Below, piece by piece: positions 44,855-54,395 of a DNA stretch of 64,000 nucleotides. Made by a program: the position numbers and the translations under genes. The DNA is from Symbiodinium natans. Lineage: Eukaryota > Sar > Dinophyceae > Suessiales > Symbiodiniaceae. The stretch is taken from assembly GCA_905221605.1 (NCBI GenBank), contig CAJNDS010002778.1, positions 62,001 to 126,000 on the forward strand, read 5' to 3'. The notes beneath the pieces were generated by a model. The model was not told the DNA's origin. It did no database searches and worked only from the letters and a program-made list of their open reading frames with translations. How positions within the stretch are numbered: position 1 is the stretch's first letter; the number at the start of each line of letters is the position of its first letter.

Positions 44855-46047
44855 CTTCGATGTGGATTTTGCAAGAGGGTCGGGAATGGCCGGGATTTCG
44901 GCAGGAGCGCGAATCTCGCTGATAGTGTCCGGATTTTTCAGGAGCCCAAGTCTGCCACCATGCAGGCGTCCTCCTCACCCTGCAGCTGCAAAACCAGTCC
45001 AGGGTATGGTAGTGACGAAAGTCTTGCTGCGATGGATGCGTCCTGTCAGGCAGCAGCGGCCGTTGGCTGTTCGTCTTTACTTACCAAGTCATCACCGAGG
45101 GCTCGCTACAAACGCCGCAAGCCCCCTTCGAGTACGCAGTTTATGCAGTTCAGCATGGGTGCTGGAGTGCCCTTCAATATCAGGACAGGCGTCCAGGGGG
45201 CGAATCTCCGAGCCCGTGTAGGGCTCGCCATCGACTGTCACTTCGCCAGATGCATTCCTGAGACTCCAGCTTCGCGATTCGCAACATGATGAACGCAGCG
45301 AGCTGCATGAGCGTCGTCGAATTGTCGCAAACTTGTCTCAGCTACTTCGTTGCGCTCGCGCAGTCTGTCCACAAATAATCTTCTGGGCAAGGATCGAGTC
45401 GACAGCGTTCTTCGAATCCTTGGTATGGGTCGAGGCACTTCTAACTTATAAACTTGCAACCTCACATCCTGATCCGTGAATGCAGGTGCGATGACATGTG
45501 TCTCCTCATTGCGCTTCCGAGTGTCGGTCGAAGTCTGAGGCAATTCAGTGCCAGTGGGAAATTTGAACATCGAGGCGCGCAAGCAGCTGTCTTGTGCTGC
45601 TTCATGTCATGTCATGCCACTTCTGTCGCTGTGTCCTAGAAGAGCCTTGAAGCCAATGCCAGCAATCTGCTGCATGCTCATTCTCGAAGCATCTCAAAAG
45701 GTACTGCATGAGCCTCTGAACTAGTCTCACACACCCGCTGCATCACTCTTGCCGACCATGCATGATTCGAATTGTCATGCGCTGGAGCAGCGAGTCTGCA
45801 AATGCAAACTATTCAAGGAACCATGTACGTCAGCCTGGAGTGATCAGCCTCATCGCTCCCGACTGTGACTGTCGAAAGGACATTCTCTTGTGGGGCACGG
45901 CTTGCTGGTGTTCCACTCGTTTGCCATAAAGTACCTCCCCCAAGCGCGCTTATGTTGCAGAGCTAGGCATCTGGGAAGAGCAGTGAGAAGCAGCCAAAGC
46001 ACAGCTGTCAAGGCCCCCCGAATGCCTGTGCTCCTCAATGAGTCCAT
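44855..46047 (-). CDS. possible secreted protein gene, several exons
   Basis: First exon candidate: ATG at 46047, GALTAVLWLLLTALPRC is a good signal-peptide core, donor GGGAG|GTACTT near 45935. Second: about 45590-45260, reads MFKFPTGTELPQTSTD, DVRLQVYKLEVPRPIPR, RRLFVDRLRERNEVAE. Third: about 45256-45100 after GTCTCAG|G, reads ASGEVTVDGEPYTGSEI and DIEGHSSTHAELHKL. Fourth: about 44960-44856 reads LGLLKNPDTISEIRAPAE to a stop. Exons 2 and 3 are in different frames; only a 23-nt GA-AG intron or an indel joins them. The link to exon 1 is inferred from position, and that region is also open on the plus strand (MPIVFEDGLQLQM). Confidence 0.42.
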
Positions 46048-46126
46048 GCCGATTGTCTTCGAAGATGGTTTGCAGCTTCAGATGGCGAGTGCCTTGCTTT
46101 AAAGGGGAGCCTTTGCTCACACGAAG

Positions 46127-46217
46127 GGATCCAAGATTTCTTCTCTCGGGGCCTTCGTCCGCCCCGGAAGCCAGGAACGCCTTGGAACGCACAGAGTTCG
46201 ACTCTTCGGAGGTTCTT
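46127..46217 (+). CDS. possible plus-strand exon
   Basis: Between ACGAAG|G and GTTCTT|GTAAGC the plus strand reads DPRFLLSGPSSAPEARNA and ERTEFDSSEVL. Both splice sites are good. It would run opposite to the possible signal-peptide exon at 46047. Confidence 0.33.
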
Positions 46218-46860
46218 GTAAGCATCAGCCTCCACCCCCCTCTCCCCCCTCCCCCCTCGCGCCTTGCAGACGAAGTGGGACATTTTGAACTGAAAGCAAA
46301 CAAGAGGCACCTGACACAAGATTCAGGTTCGTTCCCTTTGCCTACAGTATCAAGTGCCCAGTAACCCAGGCCTCCTCGCTTTGATTCAGCTGGAAAGGGC
46401 CCTCGATGCTCTGCGTATTGACTCTCTCCGAAGCCTGACAGGGTTTTAAAGAAACCAATCTTCGGTCCCCAAGCCTGAGTCCATCTGCTACACCTCCCCC
46501 TGTCACAACGATGATGTGCGGCACACTTCAGGCAGGGATGGGGGGAGAGAACCTAGCCAACCTTGCGTAACATGCATTCACCCAATGGCATCTGAGCCGG
46601 TTTTTCGTCAGCAGAATGCACGCAGCCTCTGCTCAAACGAAGCAAGTGCTACCATAGTAGTAGCACAACGAAACACCGCAAAGCGTAAACATTAGCGCGG
46701 CAGCACGAGTCGATCGACTTTGTGAGCTACATGACAACTTGATACAGTGTACTGCAGTTTGCAACTTGACATGACTGTCAAAGCCACAGCCAAGTCAATC
46801 GGCTCTTCTTGATTTCCTGCCAGGTGTTGTTTTCCTCACAAAAACAACGAAAAGCCTGCC
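46218..46860. other. no supported gene
   Basis: Contains a short C/T-rich tract (46229-46258). No exon recognised. Confidence 0.4.
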
Positions 46861-46867
46861 AAGGCAC

Positions 46868-47248
46868 CGCAACAGCAGACAAGCACTTGTCCAGTTTTGG
46901 GGGCCCAGGCATTGCTGACCGAGTGCTTTCAGCGCCACGGCTGCTGTGGCTCAGACTTGAAAGTCGCGACAGACTTGTCCAAGTGAGTCCACCTCCATGA
47001 AAAACTTGGCCGGGCGGCAAGAAGAAGGTGCACAAAACTCTTTCTTTGAGGTGCTAAGACGCGTGCGTATGCTTATGCGTACTTTGCAGGTATTCTGCAG
47101 ACATGTTGCAGATAACTGCTTGCAGAGCCTCCTTCTGGAGCCCTGCAAGCTCGACTTGGCAGCTCCTGCCCGAAGAAACCACATCTGTGAGCGACAGCAG
47201 GGCCTAAAAGATGGATGTAGGCGGATCCTCAGCTGCTCCGTGGTGTGA
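46868..47248 (+). CDS. possible plus-strand gene fragment
   Basis: Plus strand 46868-46981 reads ADKHLSSFGGPGIADRVLS and ends CAA|GTGAGT, a strong donor. From ATG 46997 it reads NSFFEVLRRVRMLMRTLQ, FCRHVADNCLQSLLLEPCK and stays open to 47248. The minus strand also has protein-like stretches here (FCEENNTWQEIKKSR; SSCRPAKFFMEVDSLGQ), so strand assignment is uncertain. Confidence 0.3.
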
Positions 47249-47532
47249 TCGACCTTTGCAGAGCAGCCCGAGGACCCATATGACAAATAATATACAAGAA
47301 TGCTGCAAAAACAGAACATTCCTGCAGAGGCGCTGAGGCGTCAGGCTGCAAGACATTCAACGAATTGGAGTCGCACCACTAGGGCAGTGGCACATTTGTG
47401 CGATTGGGTGCCGAGGCCTGTGCAGCCTGGGCAGGCGGCGAAGCTGGTCCCGATCGAAGTTGCCGCTGCCTCTCAAGCAGAGAGGAGACAGGCGACGGTA
47501 ACAAAAACAAGCACAGGATGTCTACAGATCAC

Positions 47533-47997
47533 TTTGCCGAAGACATTCCGAGTGGTGGCAGTCATGGCCTCAGCTCTTGTGTGAGCAGCGCCACCTGCGA
47601 TGGAGAAACCGGCCGGACCTGGAAAGGAAGCTGCATTGCATGGAGTCACAGGCTCGTACCCCGTCATTGCGAGAACCTGGGCTTTGAGAGTCGGACTACA
47701 ATGTTCATGCCTGGAACTGCCTGGCGAAACAAGAAATAGGCGCATATCTTACAGGCAGTACGAGTCGACCTTGGCAACAGCGGCCGCCGCCGCTTTTGCC
47801 ATGGCCTTGACCTTTACCACTTGAATCCGCCGAAGCAGCAGAGGAGCGCTGACAGTATTGGAGCTTGAGACTTAAGATGACTGGCGCTGCAAACTTGGCT
47901 TGGGCCTCCGGTGCCATGAAGCGCGGAGTGTTGGGCACCGAAGTTCCGCATAGTGCATTCGGAGTGAAGGCCTTGGGACAAGGCTCTTGGCAGGATC
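47533..47997 (-). CDS. unknown gene, three exons
   Basis: Exon 47997 to about 47880 follows a strong CCTTTTCCTTTAG|G acceptor and reads SCQEPCPKAFTPNALCG then SVPNTPRFMAPEAQAKF. Exon 47753-47819 reads VKVKAMAKAAAAAVAKVD, donor CCT|GTAAGA. Exon 47533-47618 follows TTCCTTTCCAG|G and reads PAGFSIAGGAAHTRAEAM, donor AAA|GTGATC. Sites are good though phases between exons are not all settled. The TPRFMAPE string recalls the kinase APE motif, but no other kinase motif is present. Function unknown. Confidence 0.45.
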
Positions 47998-48453
47998 CTA
48001 AAGGAAAAGGCGAGTGCGTAAGCGTCTAATTATTTCACCTTCGGATGAAGTGACTCACGAGACTAGGAACCTGTGCTGAACTCTGACTGTCTGTGTCTGG
48101 GAGCTGGACATAGGCAGCAGGCGGAGTCGCCGCCCGGCGCAGAGAAACCTAGTGCCGAGCAACGCTGCGTCACCATGCAGGGCGGTCAACGTTTGCATCG
48201 CTCTGCAAGTGTTCATGCTGTCCATGTGATTCCATGTGCAAGATTGTCACAAGATTTGTCAACAAGGCTCGAGCATTCTCCACGGATTGGCTTCTCGGCC
48301 TGTGCAGTGCAGGGCTGGGAGATCGAGAAGGCCTCAGTGGGATGAGTGCCTCTGCTCTTTCAGACTCGTTGCCAGGCGTTGCCAGCTACCCCCAAAATTT
48401 CCCCTGCTGCAAAACGCTGAGAGCACGGCTGTTGCTCCCATGCCCTTGAAGCT

Positions 48454-48715
48454 GTGATGGGGACTGTCGGTGTTTGCAACACCTGCGTGCAAACTACCAT
48501 ATTCAGTCGGAAGCCGAGCAATTCGAAACTGAAGAGCGAACCCGTGTGGCCTGTGGAACCGGCCATGCCACTGGAGGTGATTGTGCAAGAGCCGCAAGAG
48601 GAGGCACTGTTTGGCTTGGTCGGCTTGGTAGTTGAAGCTGCTGCGTGGGCAGCAGATGCTGCGCTGGCATGCTTTGACGGCTGTGCCCCGCGTATCGACA
48701 GGCTTGCGGCCCCAC
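48454..48715. other. strand-ambiguous coding-like segment
   Basis: Plus ATG 48457 reads VWPVEPAMPLEVIVQE and FGLVGLVVEAAAWAADAA to a stop at 48747; minus gives a Ser/Ala/Thr-rich or Gln/His-rich frame. Because a well-bounded minus exon overlaps the plus stop (48716-48815), I leave it undecided. Confidence 0.3.
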
Positions 48716-48815
48716 CTGACATCGGTGATGAACATTTGAGCAAATGATGAGCCAGCCTTGTCGCCAGCGTTGTCTAGCATTCGGCAGGCTCCGTGGATCT
48801 CCGCGATGTACCAGT
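48716..48815 (-). CDS. exon, likely 3' part of the 49-kb gene
   Basis: From GTTGAG to a GTCAG|GTGGGG donor, reads WYIAEIHGACRMLDNAGD and SSFAQMFITDVR. Well-formed reading on the same strand as and downstream of the 49.2-49.9 kb gene; the joining exon is not identified. Confidence 0.45.
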
Positions 48816-48917
48816 CTCAACACGTACATTAACTTTTGACGCCAAGCCCCGTGCCTGACATGGTGCACCTGCCAGCATTTGTGAAATCTACCTTTCAGTG
48901 GGTCATTGATGCACCCT

Positions 48918-48931
48918 CCCCCCCCCCCCCC
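48918..48931. repeat. C14 run
   Basis: Homopolymer of 14 C followed by C/T-rich sequence. Confidence 0.95.
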
Positions 48932-49188
48932 TCCCTCTCTTTTTCCACAGTCGCTGGTACACAGAGAGGGTTCAGCCATTGCTGAAGCCCTTGGAAAGTG
49001 CCATCCAGGACATTGGGATGCACTCCTCTGTCTCACTCAGTGGTGGGTGGTGGCCACGCCGGCCTCTACGACCCTACGTGGTGCAGGTTCTCGAACCTTC
49101 GAAAGCTTGGGGCTTGAATCCAGCTCCCAGATTTCCGGGAGGTCTGAGGATTTTCTTGTGAAGTCCTCCTGAACAAAGTCATTTGCAC

Positions 49189-49929
49189 CTTGTCAGGATA
49201 TGTCAGTAACAAGATGACACAAGGCACAAGGAGCATGTGTTCTTCGTACTCTGGCATCTCGTGAACTCTGCTGCCTCAGGAGGTGGTCTTCTTACACTTG
49301 GAGAGTGGAACGTTTGGCCTTGGCACGGAAAGCAATCAGCTCCGCTATTCGGGGCACCGTCTCTTGAATGCATGCCAGAAAGCATTGTCTCTATTCGATT
49401 TTCAGTGGGATCGAAGTACTTGATCTCGCACTTGCCGTTCTCCTCCTGCAGGGGTGGCCGCAACAGTTGCGCAGTGTTTCAAGCACACCATAGCACACCA
49501 CATGGCTCCACCAGTGAATTCAGCAGATTGAGCGCCACTAGTTCGCCCGCCTTCAAGATCGTGGCCAGCACGGCACCGTGGATGGAGTCGATGCCCTCCG
49601 TTTTGCAGCCACTGTCCGCATAACTTAGGCGACTTACGCCAATTTACTATAATTTACTCTTGACATCACAGAAACAACAGCACGATGTGTGGCATATCAT
49701 CATGGGCAAGCCAACCGAGCCAACCTCCACCAACACGACGTCTCCGGCGCCCAGGAGTTCGTCCTTGATGGACTCTACCTGGCCACCTTCGATTTCATCG
49801 CCCTGAACCTTCGACATGAGATTCTCATCCTCAGTTCGGACAGCGTAGTTTCGAGCTACGAGTGCGGCTATGGGGGCTTGACCAGGATCACACTTCAACA
49901 AAATTGGCCTCGGACAAGGTCCTTGTCAT
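49189..49929 (-). CDS. five-exon gene with defined start, unknown protein
   Basis: Every junction is phase-consistent. Exon 1 49894-49929 starts ATG and reads MTRTLSEANFVE. Intron 49830-49893 (64 nt, GTGTGA..CTGAG). Exon 2 49660-49829: DENLMSKVQGDEIEGGQVE, LLGAGDVVLVEVGSVG, ICHTSCCCFC. Intron 49624-49659 (36 nt, GA donor). Exon 3 49497-49623: SGCKTEGIDSIHGAVLAT, GELVALNLLNSLVEPC. Intron 49446-49496 (51 nt). Exon 4 49376-49445: EENGKCEIKYFDPTENR. Intron 49266-49375 (110 nt, GC donor). Exon 5 49189-49265: HEMPEYEEHMLLVPCV, LLLTYPDK, then AAG|GTGCAA. The protein has a beta-rich N-terminus, a Cys cluster and a central Ala/Leu helix. No family recognised. It continues downstream, probably to 48.7 kb. 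Confidence 0.62.
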
Positions 49930-50323
49930 GATGAGCAAATCCACCAAGGTAACGGTTCAAAAAGGGTCCTGGAGAGTGCCAGTTCTGCCCAACTTGCACT
50001 GCGCACAGGGCATGCTACATTTACATATCACCACGCACATCGTTCCGGACAAGAGTTGCAGTCACTCTGAGCGCCAGTCGCAAGGCCACGATTGGGCCAG
50101 AAAGGAAAGTTTTCCTGAAGATTCTGGCAGAGCAACTTCTGTGCCCAGAAGTACACGATAGCAAAGGACCATGCCAGTGACTGCGCTGCACACTTGGTAC
50201 TTGCAAATACTGTTGATGCAGGGGCTCTGGAGCTCAAAGATCTTTTCCGGAATCCCTTGTCCGAGCAGAAACGTGCAAACCTGGCAGGGTGCTTCTGTCT
50301 GTGTGTGTCTCTGTGTGTGTGTG

Positions 50324-50358
<35 letters not shown>

Positions 50359-50799
50359 CTGTCTGCCTGTCTGTGTCTGTCTTGTCTGTGTTGTGTCGTT
50401 GCTGTTAACCAGAGCGCCCAATGAAAGCGCAATGTCAAATGCAACATGTCTGAGGCACTTTGGGTCATGCGACTAACATCGACAGCATCTACGTGGCATG
50501 ATCTTGGCTGTGCGCTGCGCGAGTGTTACACTCACCCACCTCGTTGCTGAAGTGGTTGCAGCTGTGTGAGAGAAGATCGTACGTGTGCAGTCCGGTATAT
50601 CGCTCCTGGAGACATATCTTTTTGCACAAATCTCTTACTGTCCAAGGAGTGCTTGCATGACGTGTGCTAGAACTTGCTCTCCTGAACTCCAGCTCTCAAC
50701 CACTGGAGGAATTCCTGTCAAAGTGCCGATACACGTGGACGACTCGGCGAAGAACGGAGGTTTGTCAAAGCAAGGCAGCTCGAGAATTGGCCTCGTGAG
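49930..50799. other. intergenic with GT microsatellite
   Basis: Contains the (GT)n tract at 50299-50392. No exon with good ends; frames around the tract are artefacts. Confidence 0.5.
50299..50392. repeat. (GT)n / GTCT microsatellite
   Basis: About 94 bp of GT units passing into GTCT/GCCTGTCT units. Confidence 0.95.
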
Positions 50800-51629
50800 T
50801 CACGAAGGTGTATCCGAGCCGGACAACTGGTAGTTCAGGCATCGCCTCAGACCTAGTCCCGGCATTGTTCCGGCGGAAAGATCGGAAAGAGCAATCAATG
50901 CTTCGGAGATTTGTGGGGTATGATTGGACTGCTGCAGCGTAATCTGAGTAGCCGGCTGTTCCAGCTGAATGCCCCAGGGGTTCTTCAGCGGTTCACCAAA
51001 CTGTTTCCGGCAAGGCGGATTGCTTCGGAAGACTTTGCCACCTGGGCTCAAACATAATTTCAGGAAGGCAAGCATTGCAAACCTCGTGCACTGGTAGCGA
51101 TGGTGAGCAAGAGGCCGTACCAGTACTCGCTGCCATAAACCAGGACACCAGTGTGCACAGCCTGGCCAGAATCTAACAGACTCGGAGCTCGGATCTCACT
51201 TACCGTATGCCATCATGCCTGCATGTTACTTTGCTGTCTTGGCCTCGGCAGACTTCCCAAGGAGCAAAGGACCAAGTTTGGCTGCCATGCCTTGCTCGCG
51301 CAAAGTCCACTGCCAGTCTACAAGGCTTGAGAAGACCTGCTATGCAAACGCCCCTTACAACATCCTCCAACATCAGCAAGGTGCCCTTGGAGATGTCGTA
51401 CAAAAGCAACTCGACCTCGCAACAAGCTTTTGAAGCTGAGCCAAATATCAATATAGCACAACAAAACACGATGCGCGCAAGGGATTCCCGGTCTTGACTC
51501 TTGACAGGTAGGGTCAAGCTCGGCAGAGTCATTGGATCGGTTTAAGTGGCTGGCGGACTGCTTCCTCAGTACAGCCGCGGAGTCGTTTATACGGCTGATA
51601 CGTGCCCTGAACTCCATACTTTCAAGCAT
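50800..51629 (-). CDS. unknown gene, three exons
   Basis: Exon 1 51468-51629 starts ATG: MLESMEFRARISRINDSA, SNDSAELDPTCQESRPG. A 52-nt GT-AG intron (51416-51467, ending TTGCGAG|G) leads in phase to exon 2 51230-51415: VELLLYDISKGTLLMLED, VVRGVCIAGLLKPCRLA, HGSQTWSFAPWEVCRG, donor AAA|GTAACA. Exon 3 (to 50800, starting near 51075-51083) reads SPGGKVFRSNPPCRKQFG, LKNPWGIQLEQPATQIT, TPQISEALIALSDLSAG and stops. Its 5' edge is uncertain: after GCACGAG|G a short alternative reads VCNACLPEIMFEP with a CxxC. No family recognised. Confidence 0.55.
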
Positions 51630-52181
51630 TGTTTCTCGTCGACTTTATCTTATTTGATTATTTGATTATCTTTTTATTTTTTCAGTTTGTCTATGATTTA
51701 TCTCTATTACCTACCTAGTTTTGCATGATTGATGTCATTCTTGATATCTTTATTGTGATTATTATTCTTTGTTGTGGAAGCTTGAAGACTGAAATTGAAA
51801 CCGTTCGAGCTCGACATTTTGAAGGAGCGAAGAATTAGGTTTTTTGAGCCTGGAACTTGGAGTTTGAAGGCTAGTCATTTATGCGTTCCATCCAATCGCT
51901 TGTTGAAAGCCTGACCTGAACCTTTCTATTCTTTACTGGCCCTAAAGCCTGGGCGTCAAGCCCACCTAGCGACGTAAGAAGGCCGCCGATCGGATGAATG
52001 TGTCTGCACTGCCCCCCCTGCTACCTGCTCGCTGTTCCTCGCTCATACTCTCGTATTTTTTGTTGACCTCATATTAATAGACCTCCCCGTAATTGCACAA
52101 TCCAAATCCCAGAACGTAATCATAACCCCCCGTATTTGCACAATCCTTCCGGGCCAAAGCCGGTTGAAAAGCTGCCTTCCC
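51630..52181. other. A/T-rich intergenic segment
   Basis: 51640-51800 is markedly A/T-rich with T runs ('ttatttgattatttgattat', 'ctttttattttttcag'), unlike the rest of the window. It lies upstream of the ATG of the minus-strand gene ending at 50800 and downstream of the EF-hand gene, so it may be a shared control or 3' region. No gene seen. Confidence 0.5.
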
Positions 52182-52439
52182 CTAGGTTGCTGAAAACAAT
52201 AACTTGAATGGCCGTTCGGGTTTGGGCCTTCCTTGAGGCTGCGTCAGGTTTAAGGCCGTAAGGCTTTGCCAGGCAATCATCTTGAGGGTTTGGGGGTGAA
52301 GGCAAGGGTCCGTCCAGAGGCTTTTAGTTACGGAGCCCGCAGCCTGTGACCATACCTGGAAGGGGGGGTGGGTTTTGATATGAAGTGAACAATATCGTGT
52401 CGTACGTCTGTTACTGTTCAATTCTCTACCGCTAAAAAT

Positions 52440-54395
52440 CTGAGCTTGCAGGCATCTCTGGCCAAGCATCTTCCGCCCAAGCATGTATGCCATCACCTCC
52501 CAAAGGTCTACGCGTCCATCCATGTCGACCTTGTCAAGGCCACCGGCATGTGCAGCTCTTTGCCACATGTGCTGCCGCCCCCTCCCAGTCAAACGTCATA
52601 TACTGAGAGTCCGGCATCTGCCTCCGCAAACACCTCTTCCATCATCTTCCGCGCCTCGCAATGGTTTGTCACTTGTGGCTTGGCAGGTCATGGCAGGCCA
52701 TGGCAGGTCTACCGCATGCCCTGCCTCGTCGATACTCCTTTTCTCGGACTTGTCGACCTTGCCATCTGTCATCGCCATCTCTTGCAGCCTGAGATACTCC
52801 ACTCCAACCCATGAAGAGTCTATGAAAGTGGCAACTGCGGACAAGATGCTGCACCAAGTGCTCCTGAACCCATCAAGCAAACACAGAAGAGGCCGTACTG
52901 ACGAGTGCGACGTGAGTGCACGACACCAGGCTGCTAGGAAACCACCTGCGGTTGTTAACTTACCGCGCCACTCGGCACTCATTCTACGTACCCGAGCCAA
53001 CTTTCGGAGCCAATCTCTGCTTTTCGGGCACAGGGAAGGCATCTGAAATTCGAGAACAGTGCTAGGACAGAGGGCAGGAAAACCTGATATATCCTGACAA
53101 ATGCTTCTTGCAACAGTTGAACGGTTCTTGAGCGCTCCTGTAGCTCATCCTTGGTGATGTACCCATCGCCGTTCTTATCCTGTCAAAAGTAGACATGGAT
53201 GAGACTGCCACGATCCTTGTCGACAACCGGGGCCCAAGCCCACTGATGAAACTGATTCACAAGCCTCGCGCGCAAAGGGAAGAAGGGAAGTGATGCCACT
53301 CTCATATGGCTGCAGCTATGCTATCCCTCTACATCGCCCAGGGCCGTTGCTTCGGAAAACTGCTCAGCGAAGGCAGGCAAACAGGGAAAGTTTCTCTTCA
53401 CAGGTTTTTGAGAGGCTTGTGGTAGTGAGGTGCAGCACGCAATTGAGTCTGACAAGACACACAATCATGATTGAAGAGTCAGGATGCTACAGGTATCTGG
53501 CCTCTGCAAGTGAGCAGGGTCATTCTTCATTTTCGCGTTCAACTCCTTTCGAAGCCTGGGCATTTCTGGCACCCACCAGAAACTGAAACAGACGTTTTCG
53601 CATCTTGGGTGCATGAGTCAAGCAACCGTTTATGAGCATCAAGGCTGGACAAAGCTTCGCGCTCAATGGCGGACTGATGCTTTGCTTGAATTGCAGTGAA
53701 GTGTCTGCGTCAGGTGGCTTGCATCCTCGTGCCCACCAAGCATGGCTGCAACAAACTCTTCCTCAGCAGGGTGTTACGGATTCGCAGAGCAGGGCTGAAA
53801 AGGGCAACCACATTCCTTGAAACCTTCAAGCCGCAAGGCAGGCCGTCTCGGACAAGCGACGTATGTGACCTTTCCAGACTTGTCAATGTCCATAACCTTG
53901 AAGTATTCCTCTGCAGCAGCGACTGAGGAGGCTTCGTTCAAAGCTCTATCTAGACTCTATACGTTTGTGCGCGTGTAGCTCTTGCAGTTGGCAGATATTA
54001 TATCGCTGGAGCTACTGGAGCAAAATGGCTCCTTGGTGCTCTGGCGAATGATCGCTTCGTCTTCTGGGGTGAGGTCTCCTGCAGGGTAGCACGAATGTCG
54101 GATACTTAGCCAGATTGAATCTGCCATGCAACACGCCGACAGGGTAGAACATGCTGCATTCTCTGCTTTACAACCCAGGCACCGAACTTCTCTCTGCTCG
54201 CCTGCAGCTTAGCCAGGCCAAACAACATTGCTTCTCTAGCGCATGCCATTTGTGGACGGCTGTGACAAGGGGCGAGATTTGTGCACGTTCGTTGCATGTG
54301 ACCTGAGTGTCTGCGTCACATGTCCGGGCCTTGATCCAGATGTCCGTCAGCTCTTGCTCGTCCAGTTGCTTGTCTGAGCCAGCATACTGGGCGAA
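52440..54395 (-). CDS. multi-EF-hand calcium-binding protein
   Basis: Exons 5' to 3': 54303-54395 (FAQYAGSDKQLDEQELTD, degenerate EF), 54078 to about 53990 (DLTPEDEAIIRQSTKE), 53861-53922 (AEEYFKVMDIDKSGKVTY), 53761 to about 53706 (EEFVAAMLGGHEDASHL), about 53690-53590 (AIEREALSSLDAHKRLLD), 53094-53179 (DKNGDGYITKDELQERS), 52713-52788 (LQEMAMTDGKVDKSEKR, GTAGAC donor), 52595-52654 (ARKMMEEVFAEADAGLS), 52529 to about 52440 (VDMDGRVDLWEVMAYML). Two EF loops are rebuilt across introns: DIDKSGKVTY|EE and D|VDMDGRVDLWE, and DKNGDGYITKDE is canonical. The AMTDGKVDKSE loop lacks Asp at positions 1 and 3. Introns of 58 and 65 nt separate the last three exons. Two to three functional calcium sites are expected. 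No kinase domain was found upstream, so CDPK identity is unproven. Confidence 0.72.

Noticed and set aside
47880-47960. Kinase activation-segment motif (TPRFMAPE).
   Set aside because: No ATP-binding, catalytic-loop or DFG motif is found in neighbouring exons; a single short match is not enough.
54019-54040. Minus strand GAGCCATTTTGCTCCAG resembles the dinoflagellate spliced leader core, as a possible relict leader.
   Set aside because: It lacks one G, does not continue into the rest of the leader, and lies inside a well-read exon (IIRQSTKEPFCSS). A similar AGCCCATTTTGCTCC at 11383 is equally short. Both are likely chance.
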